This document shows, piece by piece, positions 1 through 12,038 of a stretch of DNA of 64,000 nt. The position numbers were made by a program, and so were the translations under genes. Position 1 is the stretch's first letter, and every line of letters begins with the position of its first letter. The stretch is from Aphidius gifuensis (Eukaryota; Arthropoda; Insecta; Hymenoptera; Braconidae). The notes under the pieces are model-generated. The model did not search any database, had not been told where the DNA came from, and worked only from the letters and a program-made list of their open reading frames with translations. Where the stretch lies: positions 8,370,001 to 8,434,000 of the forward strand of contig NC_057789.1 of NCBI RefSeq assembly GCF_014905175.1. Direction: 5' to 3'.

Positions 1-170
1 CCTGTTCAGGTATCCTGGCTCTAACCCTACAATCTGGTCAGGTTTCCTTATCCGGTTCTGATCAGAATCCTAAAAAAGAGCGTTACATTCTGATCCATTC
101 CTGAACAGGATTCCTGATCCGGTTCTGATTTGAAATCAGGTTCCCTGATCCGGTTCTGATCAGGACCTTA
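1..170. repeat. Degenerate minisatellite-like repeat
   Basis: A short motif close to ATCCGGTTCTGAT recurs at about 52, 116 and 149, each time followed or preceded by CAGG/CCTG variants. This looks like the tail of a tandem or transposon-derived repeat that runs off the left edge of the window. No coding potential was seen. Confidence 0.6.
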
Positions 171-1000
171 ACTAAATTTCCAGTCGGGCAGCACTATACA
201 TATCCTATTCAATTACAGTCATATATAATATTCAAAATTTACATAATAAAATATTTTTTTTTCTTGGTAAAAAATATGTTTATTTTGTAAATTTTAAATA
301 TCAAGAATGATTAAGGTTGATTCCCAGTCGCATCACCGAACCAATATTTTATGCCACGAAGGGCCCGTATATCAATAACGCTATTTTTTATTCCCGTGTC
401 CTAAAATTTTTTGTGGCGCCACTGATGAAAAAAACAAATTCTTTAGTAGTATGTGTGTCGTGGCTACACACTAGCGAGCAAAGATTACATCGTACACTGA
501 AGCCATGCTTGTGTTTATATATATATATACGTAAAAGAAATTTTTATTGCTGTGTGTATTATATCAGTTGGAAAATTTTACTTAAAAAAATGTGTCAATT
601 TTAAATAATTAATTTCCTTTGTTTTGCAGGTTGTTGCGCGTCATACGTACATCATATATGAAATTGTTTTAATTCAAATTCAATACAATTTAATTAGAGA
701 ATCAAAAAATTATAACAACATTTTTACATTTTGTTTTATACTCTACGGGATGATATTAAAATATATGAATATACTAATTTATATAATATCATTTTCTCTC
801 ATATATTACATGAACAAACAAACTATATGCAAATAAATAATCAATAATGAAAAAGGCTTGAATTCATCACGAGGATACGCAGTATACAAATTAACTCAAC
901 ACAACAAAGAATCATATGCATATAAAAATATAAAACTTGATTAGACATTTAATGCCCAAAAAAATATAAATTGCTCTTTGGTCATCATTTAATGTCGATA
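171..1000. other. Intergenic, AT-rich; no gene recognised
   Basis: Only short open frames of low-complexity composition occur here, none with a recognisable domain. A polypyrimidine-AG acceptor (TTTTACAG) ends at 1014 just before the receptor start codon, so a 5' UTR exon of the receptor gene may lie in this stretch, but I could not identify it. Confidence 0.4.
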
Positions 1001-1022
1001 ATTGTATTTTACAGTCAACAAA

Positions 1023-2894
1023 ATGATTCTCATCAACGTGAGATTGTTACTTTTCATAGTGACATCAATTAAATTAATTTCTTGTACAGAATTAGCTTCA
1101 AAAAATTTAAAATATCAAAAAGCAAGCAATGATGGACTCATTGATGTATCAACAAAAAATCAAATAATCAAAAATAAAAATTTATTACAAGCTTGTCTTG
1201 ATGATTATGTCACCTCTCACTTGAAAAAACAGCCAAAAATCATTACAGCTATTTTAACTAAACACATAAAAATATCAAATATTTACTTGGAAGAATTACA
1301 AAAAATTTGGTCAACATTTGTTATAACTAAAAACTATAATGTTAAAAATAATATGCAAAAAACAAGAATGGATTTTTTTATTTTATTGAGAAACCATAAT
1401 GATCTTGATGATTTGCAAATTAAAATTCATGAAATCGGAAGTCGTGGATCTACATATACAGTATTATTGATTGATCATTTTGAAAATAAAAAATCATTCA
1501 TCAAAGAATCAAATTTATTAACCAAATTATTATGGATTAAAAAAATAGCAAATATTGTTATAATTGGTTTTGTTGAAAATTATTATCTAGCAATGGAGAG
1601 TAATGAATTTAAACCAAATGTACTAAGAGAACCGATGGACCCAGTGATTGTTGGCCAATGTCAAAATAGAAAATGGATAATAAATAATACATTATTTAGA
1701 TCAATGAAAATGAATAATTGTTCTGTAAATGTTGGCTATTTGAATAATAAACCGTACATGTATACTGTTAAACGAAATAATAAGTATGAATATAAAGGTA
1801 TTGATTTATCGATATTACGAGTTGTCGCAAATCATCTAAATTTTACAATCAAATTATCAAAAATTGCAGAAACTAAAAATGATACAAAAGTACAAACAAT
1901 TGTTAATTCATTTGACAGTAGAAAATCCTATGATCTTGTTATTGGTGGTATTCCTTGGCAACAAACGATTGATATTGATTACACAATTCCTTATGATGAT
2001 GTAAAACTTGTTTGGTTTACACCTACCGCCGAATCTGACGAAAAACAATCTCTACCAATTCCGGTAACAATAAAACAATGGATTAAAATAATTGCTATTT
2101 TAGCACTTCCAATATCTGTCAAGCTTATATTATTCCATGAAATATCATTTCTGGAACTATTTGGTGTTGTCCGTGGTGTGGAAAATAGACAACGACCAGT
2201 CAGTTGTTCATACATAATATTTTGCATGTGTTGGTTTATACTCGGTTTTACATTAACACAATTTTGTTCAATATCAATAGTAGGATCGACAAAAGGTAAA
2301 TTTAATTATGGATTCAATACAACAGGCGCTTTAATTGATTCAGGAATGATATTTGGTGGTTCAAAGGATACAAAAAATTTATACATTGGAAATATAACAT
2401 TTAAAAATTTCACTGAATTTGAAAGTATTGAGTATGAAAAACAACTCCAAGATTTAATGAATGGTAAAAATGAAACAATGGCATTATTAGCAGTAATAAA
2501 TACTTTAACAGCAAATAAGAAATATGATCCTTCTCATGTATATGTATTACCAGAGGCTATAGCTAGTGTTCCACTTAGTTTTGCAGTATGGCATGGCTTA
2601 CCATATGCTAATGAAATTGATATTATTTTACAACGGCTTATAAGAAGTGGTATTATTACACATTTTAATAATATCGAAACAAAAAGTTATCATCGCAATA
2701 ATAAATTGATGCACTATAAACCCATCAGGCTCAAGGATCTTTTACCAGCTTTTTTAATACTTGGTGTTGGTCTGGCAATTAGCTTAATAACTTTAATTTT
2801 TGAAATTATAAATTTTCGAACAAAGATAATTGATCGCATTTATATTTTTTATCGTAAACTTGCTCGCCAAGTACGTTTTGTGCTTCAACTATAA
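1023..2894 (+). CDS. Divergent ionotropic receptor (chemosensory IR)
   Basis: Intronless 623-residue reading frame from the Met at 1023. The frame is open upstream to 1002, but that part contains a splice acceptor, so it is probably UTR. Met is followed by a hydrophobic signal-like segment (about residues 3-21). The layout is that of an insect ionotropic receptor: a variable N-terminal half; ligand-binding lobe S1 around 236-335 with YKGIDLSIL and a YDLVIGG motif; membrane segments near 353-371 (WIKIIAILALP), 397-414 (YIIFCMCWFILGF) and 574-596 (LPAFLILGVGLAIS); and S2 between the last two with GLPYANEIDIILQRLIRSG. By family knowledge these are ligand-gated cation channel subunits in chemosensory neurons. 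I see no clear canonical glutamate-binding Arg/Thr/Asp set, so it belongs with the divergent IRs rather than the co-receptors. The subfamily is not assignable by eye. Confidence 0.85.
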   Translation: MILINVRLLLFIVTSIKLISCTELASKNLKYQKASNDGLIDVSTKNQIIKNKNLLQACLDDYVTSHLKKQPKIITAILTKHIKISNIYLEELQKIWSTFVITKNYNVKNNMQKTRMDFFILLRNHNDLDDLQIKIHEIGSRGSTYTVLLIDHFENKKSFIKESNLLTKLLWIKKIANIVIIGFVENYYLAMESNEFKPNVLREPMDPVIVGQCQNRKWIINNTLFRSMKMNNCSVNVGYLNNKPYMYTVKRNNKYEYKGIDLSILRVVANHLNFTIKLSKIAETKNDTKVQTIVNSFDSRKSYDLVIGGIPWQQTIDIDYTIPYDDVKLVWFTPTAESDEKQSLPIPVTIKQWIKIIAILALPISVKLILFHEISFLELFGVVRGVENRQRPVSCSYIIFCMCWFILGFTLTQFCSISIVGSTKGKFNYGFNTTGALIDSGMIFGGSKDTKNLYIGNITFKNFTEFESIEYEKQLQDLMNGKNETMALLAVINTLTANKKYDPSHVYVLPEAIASVPLSFAVWHGLPYANEIDIILQRLIRSGIITHFNNIETKSYHRNNKLMHYKPIRLKDLLPAFLILGVGLAISLITLIFEIINFRTKIIDRIYIFYRKLARQVRFVLQL

Positions 2895-3480
2895 TAATTA
2901 TAATAATTTTAAAAATGTATCGTCGTTTTATTAGACAAATCTCATTATTTAGATTTTTTAATATGATATTTAAATATGATATAATATAGAGATTTTATTG
3001 TGTGTGAAAAATTTTTGTTGACCTTAAACAATGCAACTTATTATTAAATAAATAAATTTGTTCAACTGAACAAGCACAAATAAGAGAAATGAGATATTCA
3101 ACTATTGTGTGTAGAATTATTTGGGTTGCTAAAATTATAATTATCAGTTGTTGTTGATATTTTTTAACACATAAGAGATTGATTAATATTTTGTATTATG
3201 AATTTCAAAGCACCATGTAAAGATTTTATATTTACGAAAAGAAAAATTTGTTTTCTGAAAATATCTATGGATATAAATCAAATTTGAAACAACATATTTT
3301 AACTAAAATTGTATCTGATGTAATTGATGTGTTATAAATGAAATAATAAATAAAGAAAATAATCATTAAACGATCGAAAAAAAAAAAAAAAAACAAAATA
3401 TAGTTAGTAAGTTAGATTTATTTTTAAATAAGCTACGTAAAGCTGTGTTAATAAAATCACAATTTGTACCTCAATATAGC
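2895..3480. other. 3' flank of the receptor gene
   Basis: AT-rich, with AATAAA-like signals (about 3046 and 3346) and a run of about 18 A residues near 3377. No gene or homology to the LRR cluster was noticed. Confidence 0.4.
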
Positions 3481-3488
3481 AATAACAA

Positions 3489-6400
3489 AGTATTGTATAA
3501 ATTAAAAATTGGGAGTAATTTTTTTTTTTTCAACTGGAAGATAGCAAAGATTAATCGAATCGCTGTATAATGAAGCACGGTATAGTATTTCACACACATA
3601 CGTATATGTATATATTTCTTTCTCAAAAGAAGCGCCTCGAAAAACTCTTCGAAAACCATCATAAACTTTTTCCCTGTGACTAAAAGTTTTAGAAAAAAAA
3701 AATGGAAAAATCGATTTTTTAAAAATGTTTGTTCTTTGTTCTAAATTTGATGCCATCTAAACTATGAATCTGAGAGCATAAGTTACGAGGGTTGATATGA
3801 TCTTTAGATGTTTCTCTATCATGTTTTATTTCTTTAAAATGGATAAGCATTCAAATAAAAAAAAGACAGACGTTTATACAAAAATTTTTTCAATGGTGCA
3901 AAAAATGGCGCCAGCAATAACTTATAAAAAAAATCAAGATAGAGACTTCGTTTTAGGCTCACAAAATGCGTCTACAAAAACTCTAGAGCCCGCATTATGG
4001 ACTTTTTCCGCCATGAGCGAAGTTTTCGAACCAAAAAAAAAAAACCTTGAAATTAAAAAAAAAAACAAAAGACATTTTTTTTTTTTTCTCAAAAAGTATG
4101 CAACATAGAGCAGAAATTTTTTGAAAAGCACTAGATCTTTCGAAGGAGCTACTTTTGAGCCTAATACAAAGTCTCTATGATGATAATAACTCCAAATATG
4201 GTGGTTCGAAAAAAAACGAAAAACGGCGCTAACAATAACTCGTAAAAAAATCAAAATAGAGACTTCGTTTTAGGCTCAAAAAATGCGTCTTCAAAAACTC
4301 TATCGCCCGCATCATGGACTTTTTCTGCTACAAGCAATAGTTTTTGAACCAAAAAAAAAAAACCTCAAAATTAAAAAAAAAAAAAAGACATTTTTTATTT
4401 TTTTTCTCAAAAAGTATTCATCATAGAGCAAACATTTTTCGAGAAGCACTAGATCTTCCGAAGGAGCTACTTTTGAGCCTAATACAAAGTCTCTATCATG
4501 ATAATAATTCCAAATATGGCGGTCCAAAAAAAACAACGAAAAACGGCGCCAACAATAACTCATTAAAAAATCAAAAATCAAAACGCTTCCTGTTAGGCTC
4601 CAAAAATGCATTTTTGAAAACTCTATCGACCGCATCATGGACTTTGTCTGCTCCGAACAATAGTTTTTGGACCAAAAAAAAAAAACCTTGAAATTTAAAA
4701 AAAAAAAAAAAATATTTTTTTTTTTTCCTTAAAAAGTATGCATCATAGAACAAAATTTTTTTAGAAAAGCACTAGATCTTTTGGAGACGCTTCTTTTAAG
4801 CCTAATACGAAGTCTCCATGTTGATAATAACTCTAAATATGGCGGTCCGAAAAAACGACAAAATGGCGCCATCAATAACTCGTAAAAAAATAAAGCTAGA
4901 GACTTCGTTTTAGGCTTAAAAAATGCGTTTTTGCAAACTCTATCGCCCGCAACATAGACTTTTTCTACTCTGAACAATAGTTTTTGTAGCAGAAAAAAAA
5001 AAAAATCAAAGTTTATGTTTTTCCAATTTTTATTTTAAATTAGCATCCCAAAAATTAAGTTTTTTTATTTAAAATATTTTACGGAGGCTAGGAGCCATAG
5101 GCTCAGCCGCAGTCTTGAATTCATCGGCGAAAAAAAAAAACGCTCATAACTTACGAACTAAGTAACCGAGAGACTTCGTACTAGGCTCAAAAGAAGCGCA
5201 TTAAAAAACTCTATCGCCCGCGTAATAGGTTTTTTGCTCTATTGATAATAGTTTTCAATCAAAAAATTAAAATGTAAATTTTGAAAAAACGGTTTTCGAG
5301 CAAAAAAATTAAATATCTGAATTTTTTGTCAAATTTTGAAATTTTTTTTTTTTTTTCTCAAAAACTATTATAGATAGGGGAAAAAACCCATTATGCGGGC
5401 GATAGAGTTTTTTGAGACGCATAATATAAGCCTTATACGAAGTCTATCTTTTGATTTCGCGTTGAGTTATTCATTGCGCCGTTTTTCAGTTTTTTTTCGG
5501 CGAGCCATAACTTTTGTTATAATCAAGATAGAGAGTTCGTATTAGGTTCAAATTATGCTCCTCAAAAAAATCTAGAGACGGCATTCGGGTTTTTTTTCTC
5601 TCTTATCAACGGTTTTCGAGAAAAAAAATTAAATGTCGGAATTTTTTTTTTCAATTTTATAGTTTTTTTTTTTTTTTCTCAAAAAACTATTATAAATGGA
5701 AAGGGATTTTGCAAAGGGGGCGATAGAGTTTTCTGAGACACATAAATTGAGCCTAATACGAAGTCTCTACTATGATTTTGCGTCAAGTTATTTATTGCGC
5801 CGTTTTTATAACTTGTAAAATTTTCACATAAAAACGTATGTACTATTTTAAGTTACATAAATAATAATTTAAGAATAATGAAATATAAAACGGAAAAGAT
5901 TTACGAACAAAAAATCTTTGGTGATAAATACTCTCTGATGGATAGTTTAGACACCACAAATTTTTAAGTAAGAAAAAAAATTTTTTCAAAATTTAGATTT
6001 TAATTTTTTGATTAAAAACTATTATTAATAGAGCAAAAAACCTATTACGCGGGCGATAGAGTTTTTTAATGCGCTTCTTTTGAGCCTAGTACGAAGTCTC
6101 TCGGTTACTTAGTTCGTAAGTTATGAGCGTATTGTTCGGAGCAGAAAAAGTCCATGATGCGGTCGATAGAGTTTTCAAAAATGCATTTTTGGAGCCGAAC
6201 AGGAAGTCTCTATTTTGATTTTTTAACGAGTTATTGTTGGCGCTGTTTTTCGTTGTTTTTTTTGGACCGCCATATTTGGAATTATTATCATGATAGAGAC
6301 TTTGTATTAGGCTCAAAAGTAGCTCCTTCGAAAGATCGAGTGCTTTTCAAAAAATTTCTGCTCTATGTTGCATACTTTTTGAGAAAAAAAAAAAAATGTC

Positions 6401-6953
6401 TTTTTTTTTTTTTTTATTTTCAAGGTTTTTTTTTTGGTTCGAAAACTATCGCTCATGGCGGAAAAAGTCCATAATGCGGGCTCTAGAGTTTTTGTAGACG
6501 CATTTTTTGAGCCTAAAACGAAGTCTCTATCTTGATTTTTTTTATAAGTTATTGCTGGCGCCATTTTTTGCACCATTGAAAAAATTTTTGTATAAACGTC
6601 TGTCTTTTTTTTATTTGAATGCTTATCCATTTTAAAGAAATAAAACATGATAGAGAAATATCTAAAAACCATATCAACCCTCGTAACTTATGCTCTCAGA
6701 TTCATAGTTTAGATGGCATTAAATTTAGAACAAAGAACAAACATTTTCCAAAAATCGATTTTTCCATTTTTTTTTTCAAAACTTTTAGTCACAGGGAAAA
6801 GTTTATGATGGTTTTTGAAGAGTTTTTTGAGGCGCTTCTTTTGAGCTACGAACGAACTTTCTAAGTTCAGTGGTTCAAAAGTTATAGACTTTTTTTTTTT
6901 TTTCGTTGATAAATCCAATACTGCGGCTGAGCCTATGGCTCCTAGCCTCCGTA
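3489..6953. mobile_element. Large foldback / tandem-repeat element
   Basis: About 3.5 kb of non-coding repeat. The left arm (about 3620-4650) is repeated in inverted orientation in about 6120-6845, so near-identical spurious peptides appear on opposite strands. Within the arms a unit of about 310-320 bp recurs in tandem, marked by GAGACTTCGTTTTAGGCT near 3946, 4258 and 4898 and by variants near 4580 and 5168. An internal sub-element is bounded by a near-perfect 34-bp inverted repeat at 5080-5114 and 6920-6953. The right edge abuts the conserved 3' flank of an LRR gene (TTGCTATGCAATT), which also occurs near 10398 and 22396, so the insertion lies immediately downstream of LRR gene A. No transposase frame was seen. 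The left boundary is uncertain. Confidence 0.75.
5080..6953. repeat. Sub-element with 34-bp terminal inverted repeats
   Basis: The left end at 5080-5114 and the right end at 6920-6953 are reverse complements. Just inside the left terminus, a further inverted segment (about 5145-5240) matches about 6040-6127. This may be the actual transposing unit, with 3489-5079 a second, partly duplicated copy. Confidence 0.65.
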
Positions 6954-7233
6954 AATTGCTATGCAATTATAATAATTTATTGTTAAATTAAAAATAAGAA
7001 TGACAAATTTTTATGAACAAATAAATAATCTTAAAAACAATATTTATAATTCCACACATTATTTATAAACAAAAAATAAATGTTTTATTGCCTGAAAAAT
7101 TAAAAAAATTGTGATTTTAAATTTTTTTTAATTTTAGATAATTAATAAACTTAGCGATATTTGAATAAACCTTATTATTAATTATAAAAAATGGTGAACA
7201 TTATATGTAGCTTTTGATAGAATTTTATCGACT
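6954..7233 (-). other. 3' UTR / downstream flank of LRR gene A
   Basis: Homologous flank recurs after the other proximal LRR copies (10398-10690, 14325-14600, 22390-22640). Shared landmarks are TTGCTATGCAATTATAA, ACACATTATTTAT and a TTTTGATAGAATTTTATCGA segment adjacent to the stop codon. Confidence 0.6.
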
Positions 7234-8903
7234 TTATAACCACAACTGAAAATTTCTAAAAAAGTACGTATTCTTCAACATATATATTGAATCAGTTGTT
7301 AGATTGTTCTCACCAATATTAAGTTCAATAATTGCTGGTAAATCATTGAAAATATCTAAATCAAGATAACTTAGTTGATTGTCCAACAACAATAACACAC
7401 GAAGATTTTTGAGACCAGTGAATATATTTTTTGGTAATGATGTTAGATGATTTTCGTGTATCAGAAGATAGTTGAGATTTGATAAATTATTAAAGGTACC
7501 TGGTTCAAGAGAATTTAGTTTATTCCCTGATAGATTTAACCATGTGAGTTTTTCAAGACCATTAAATATATCACGTGATAATTCTGTTAGATTGTTGTGG
7601 CTGATAACAAGTTTCTGAAGATTTGATAAATAATTAAAGGCACCAGGTTCGAGGAAATTTAGTTTATTCCGTGATAGTTTTAACCATCTAAGTTTTTTAA
7701 GACCATTGAATATCTCGCTCGATAATGTTGTTAAATTGTTGCCGCCAATATGAAGTATCTGTAGACTTGATAAAGTATTAAACGTACCAGACCAAAGAAA
7801 ATTTAGTTTATTCGATGATAGGATTAATGTTTCCAGTTTTTCAAGACCATTGAATATATCGCTTGATAATTCTGTTAGATTGTTGTTGTGAAAAAAGAGT
7901 CGCTGAAGTTTTGATAAATTATTAAAAGTACCTGACTCAAGATAATCTAGTTGGTTGTACGACAAATCAAGAGTTTTAAGATTTTTCAAGCCAGTAAATG
8001 TATCTTTAAGTAATGATGTTAGCTGATTATTTCGTATCTTAAGAATCTTGAGATTTGATAGATTATTAAAGGTACCTGACTCTAGCCAATATAGTCTGTT
8101 GAAGGACAAACGAAGCTTTTTAAAATTTTTAAATCCAGTGAATATATCTTCCGGAAGAGCAGCTAAATTTCTGTGGCTTAGATTGATTTCATAATTGTCG
8201 CAATTTTTACTGAGACATCCACAAATAGCGGAATCATAATAAGACATTTTTTTGTTACAAAAATATCTATTGGAAAATTGGCTGTTAGACGCCAAAGCAA
8301 TATTATCAAATCGCTTTCTTAAATAATTAACTACAACTGCCTGATTCTCATTATAATTCAGTTTAAATAATTTTTCTCTCTTTACCAATAAATTATCTGG
8401 TACATTGTATTCATTGAATTTCATAATAGATATCAATGTCTTTAATAAATCAGCTGATTCAACAAGATCTTGATGATTTATTTTGAAAAATAATTCTTTT
8501 ACTATTTCAAGCTCCTGTTGTTCATTTGTCAAATTTAATTGATATTCATTTTCTGTTGCTTTTAATTCTTCTGCTTGTTGTTTCTGATTTTGAAATACAT
8601 CCCATGAACCAACATCATCATTATCAATTGAAGATTTATTCGGTATATTTGGTGCAAAAGTCGAAGTTGTTGGTGGATTAATTTCACTTGAGCCCTAAAA
8701 AATTGAACGATATCTGTAAATTATTTCAATTCTAGAGAAAATTTGATATCAACAGCTTTTTTACTTTACTGTTTTTTTTTTAATTTTAATAATATTATTG
8801 ACTGTAATTAAAATATGCTTACAGAAACCACAGGACTACATGCTACGATAAGCATAAATATACCAGCTACTAAGTTAGCTCGCATCATCAGTAGAACACC
8901 CAT
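7234..8903 (-). CDS. Secreted LRR protein, coil-deleted (gene A)
   Basis: Two coding exons: 8823-8903 (27 residues, Met-Gly-Val start and hydrophobic core LVAGIFMLIVA, a signal peptide) and 7234-8694, joined in phase across a GTAAGC...TTTTTTAG intron. The predicted protein is 513 residues. After the signal come GSSEINPP, a short linker, a conserved pre-LRR region with two Cys (YFCNKK and later a Cys), then about 13 extracellular-type LRRs in which NLTxLSxxIFNGLEKL units alternate with LNxLxxGTFNNLSNL units. There is no transmembrane, TIR or LRRCT cysteine cluster. Compared with gene B it lacks exactly 122 residues of coiled coil; the junction is at 8583/8584. Family knowledge: secreted LRR-only proteins are abundant in aphidiine wasp venom and have been proposed to interfere with host Toll-type signalling. 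The venom role here is inference. Confidence 0.85.
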
Positions 8904-10689
8904 ATTTTTTAAAGACAATTCAGCAATACACTATAATTAATTAACAAATATTAATTAATTTAAACTATTTTAATTTAAAAAAAAAAATTTTTAATGAAAA
9001 ATATTATTCTTTTGTTTGATAATTCAAAATTAAATTCAATAAAAATAATACTAAATCATCTTTTATTGAATTTCCTTTTGGAAAAATAAATTATTTAGAT
9101 ACAAAAAAAAAAAAAAATATAAATTCGTTTTTTACAATTACAATTACTTGTATAAATCAAAAACAAAATTTATTAAATTCAAAAAAAAAATAATAATAAA
9201 TTATTGCGGTGAAAATAATAATGATTAAAAAACCAATTGAAAATACTTACATTCGTTAACTGAGAAACTATATTGATGATTTCGTTGTTTTATATGTATT
9301 GTCCAACTACTGACACGTAAATTGACTAAATAAAAATTATTAAAACTTGTACGTGCTGATTGAGTCGGCTTCATATCAATTTACTCGACTGCTTACATGA
9401 GACATTCTGCTATTAACATTCGGAATCATGTCTTCGCATAATGCATTCCTTCAAATTTCCAGAAAGTATAACTGCTGCATTTAATGATATTATAAAATGC
9501 TCATGGTAATTCGTAAAATATAAAAATAACCTTTAATTTTATAATAAAGATTATGTGTAATCGTAATGTTTTTCTTTTCTTAAAAAAATTTGATACATTG
9601 TTGTTTTATTTTACAAAAAAATATATTTGCACATGATATTTATTTTCATCTGAGTATATAACTGAAGGTGCAGTAACTATTACTAAACACAACATACTAA
9701 CTATTATTAAACACAAACATTTTTCATTAATTTATTTTCTATTAATATTTTCATATTTTTTTGTAGTTATCTAATTTTCTCAAACATTTATGAGAGTTAT
9801 TTCTATTTACTATGTCCTACCAATCACTACATTTTTGTTTTCGAATAAATATGTGACTAAAATAAAAAAGCAAAATAAATAATCATTTGCTGTGTAATTA
9901 CCAGTGATGAATCATCACAACGCTAGATAAAAATAATATGAATTCTTTATTTTGTGCGTTGTGTTTATTTATAATTCATTTTTGACACGATCATGATAAC
10001 GTTAACTTCAAGAACTATTCCAACGAAAGAGATGACGGAATCAGTCACGTTTAAATATTACTGTCGATAAATTTTAATTATGTTGGTATATTTTTTTAAA
10101 AATTTTAATCCTATTTATTTGTTCATTAACTATGACAATAAATAAAAAGATATTGTATACAATCATTTTCGATTATTTACAACAATATTAAAAATAATTA
10201 TAAATACATGCAAATTAATATTTTAAAAAGTTTTAATTCTAAAATTTTTTAAAAATTATCACTGAAATAGTTTTAGGTAACTTATTGAATTGTAAAATCA
10301 TTACAATATTTTCTTTTATCCAATAGGATAAGATATATAAAGTACTTTAATTTTTTAAAAATGACATAAAAAAGATTTGAATAAAAATCACGAAAAACTT
10401 GCTATGCAATTATAATAATTTATTGTTGAATTAAAAACAAGAATAACAAGTTTTTTTTTTTTTTTAAAATAATATTACAAACAGTATTTATTATATTGCA
10501 CACATTATTTATCAAAAAAATGGAAGTTCCATTGTTTGAAAAATTATGAAAATTGTTATTTTAAATTTTTTTTAATTTTAGACAATCAATAATCTTAGCG
10601 ATATTTAAATAAACCTTATTATTAATTATAACATATGGTGAACATTATATGTAGCTTTTGATAGAATTTTATCGATTTTATAACCACAA
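8904..10689. other. 5' intron, UTR exon and intergenic flank
   Basis: Holds intron 1, the 5' UTR exon (ending near 9252) and the promoter of gene A, then AT-rich intergenic DNA whose 3' part (about 10380-10690) is the downstream flank of the next, decayed LRR copy. No additional gene seen. Confidence 0.5.
9351..9402 (-). promoter_or_regulatory. Conserved core promoter of LRR gene A
   Basis: This block is shared with the other cluster promoters: on the - strand a TATA-like CATGTAAG (TATAAG in genes B and C), then CAGTCGAGTAAA, TGATATGAAGC and GACTCAATCAGCACGT. It lies upstream of a non-coding 5' exon whose donor (AAT|GTAAGTA) is near 9252. The TATA core is degenerate in this copy. Confidence 0.6.
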
Positions 10690-10979
10690 ATGAAAACTTT
10701 TAAAATTATACATATTCTTCAACATATATATTGAATCGGTTGTTAAATTGTTCTCCTCAATATTACGTTCATTAAGTTCTGGTAAATTATTAAAAAAATA
10801 TCTGAATCAGGAGATCTTAGTCAATTGTCCAACAATATTGACACACGAAGGTTTTTAAGTTCAGTGAATATATTTTTTGGTAATGATGTTAGATGATTCT
10901 CGTGTATCAAAAGATACTTGAGATTTGACCAATTATTAAAGCTACCTGGCTGAAGAGAATTTAATTTATTTGCTGATAG

Positions 10980-11200
10980 TACAGCATTTTTTGAGTTACA
11001 TGTTTTTAGTTCAGCATTTGCAAAACTTTTTGTATATAAATCATTTAATCTGTCGAATTGTCTATATCTCTTTCATAAATCATATCTTGCTTTTCAATCA
11101 ATTTTAAATAAATTTCAATAAATTCTTTGTCTAATTCTTTTTTCTATTTTACCAATGATGCAATTGCCAGTTTTAATTCATCTGTTGTTTAAATTTACCC
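10980..11200 (-). pseudogene. Coil-like fragment with stops
   Basis: On the - strand this stretch reads as a Lys/Glu/Leu-rich helix-like fragment interrupted by stops, joined directly to the broken LRR end. It does not closely match the coil of genes B or C and could come from another gene. Low certainty. Confidence 0.3.
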
Positions 11201-11299
11201 TCTAGAAGGAGTTGGATTAGATAGAAGAATAATTTTCTCTCATCTCAACGTATATAAAGATCATTTTCGACATATTTAATAGCCAACATCAAAAAATGA

Positions 11300-11410
11300 A
11301 AATTTTTTCTCCAAGCATGGGTCATTTTCGGAAGAAAGTCGAAAAAAGTGGAGGAAAGGCGGAGAAAGGTGGTAAAAGGCGGAGAAAAATTTCCACCAGG
11401 GTAGAGTTGA
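11300..11410. mobile_element. Short element with CCCTGGTGGAAAT-type end
   Basis: A purine-rich GGCGGAGAAA repeat ends in TTCCACCAGGGTAG. Similar GGAGAAAATC-type sequence linked to a CC-TGG-TGAAAATGA terminus occurs at 12196-12310, 12640-12775 and 63797-64000, suggesting a dispersed family. Confidence 0.45.
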
Positions 11411-11750
11411 TTCTGACAAGCTCCAAACTGGCAAGAGTTTATGATAAAGAACTGTAAAGAACAATGGGGAAGCTGCCCTTTCACATTTCTTTTCATCATC
11501 ATACCCCATCATTAACTCTTGCCAGTATGATTTTATACTTTGTACTCCAAAAGTATCGAGATAATTTTTAACATATTTTCCTGCTAAGCATAATAAGTCG
11601 AAATTCGTTTATAGTTAAAGCGTATACGTTTGTTGGATTTAGTTCATTGACTACTAAAAGCAAATTGGATTGGTTGGAAGTATAACTTTTTCGATGATGA
11701 CGTATCAGGATGAGGTTTAGTTGACTTTAAAAAAAAAGGCTCAAGGTGAA

Positions 11751-11883
11751 ACACAAGTCGTCCTGTTTTATCGGTAAAGCCCATATGTTTTATATAGGAA
11801 AAAATTAAAAAAATAATAAAAGTATTTTTTTTTTTGTATAGAAAAGCATACAGATTTTACCAGTAAAACAGGACAACTTGTGT
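11751..11883. mobile_element. Palindromic MITE, 133 bp
   Basis: The left end ACACAAGTCGTCCTGTTTTA and the right end (11856-11883) are near-perfect inverted copies around an A/T spacer. There is no coding capacity. The target duplication is unclear. Confidence 0.65.
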
Positions 11884-11943
11884 CAAATAAACTGTTTACG
11901 AATTATTTCACTTAGTTTTTTTTTTTTTTTTTTTTCGATAATT

Positions 11944-12038
11944 CCAGGTAGAAATAACAGTCAATTTTTTGACTCTTCATATCAAATTAACGTGTGCAGT
12001 CAAAAAGTGATCTCAAATTGACTCTAATTTCTATCTGG
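11944..12038. mobile_element. Palindromic MITE, 95 bp
   Basis: Terminal inverted repeats CCAGGTAGAAATAACAGTCA and its complement variant ending ATTTCTATCTGG enclose a short spacer containing a GTCAAAAAGT segment. Similar CCTGGTAGAAA ends recur at 44018 and inside the foldback at 52612. Confidence 0.65.

Noticed and set aside
317..836. Two short + strand open frames before the receptor
   Set aside because: No domain, low-complexity AT-rich composition, and no consistent splice structure.
3797..6672. Look-alike peptides on both strands (MVQKMAPAITYKKNQDRDF)
   Set aside because: They are translations of the inverted arms of a non-coding foldback, with poly-Lys/Phe from A/T tracts; not a gene family.
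11245..11512. Open frames around 11.3 kb as a small gene
   Set aside because: They overlap a repeat element and differ between frames with no conserved motif.
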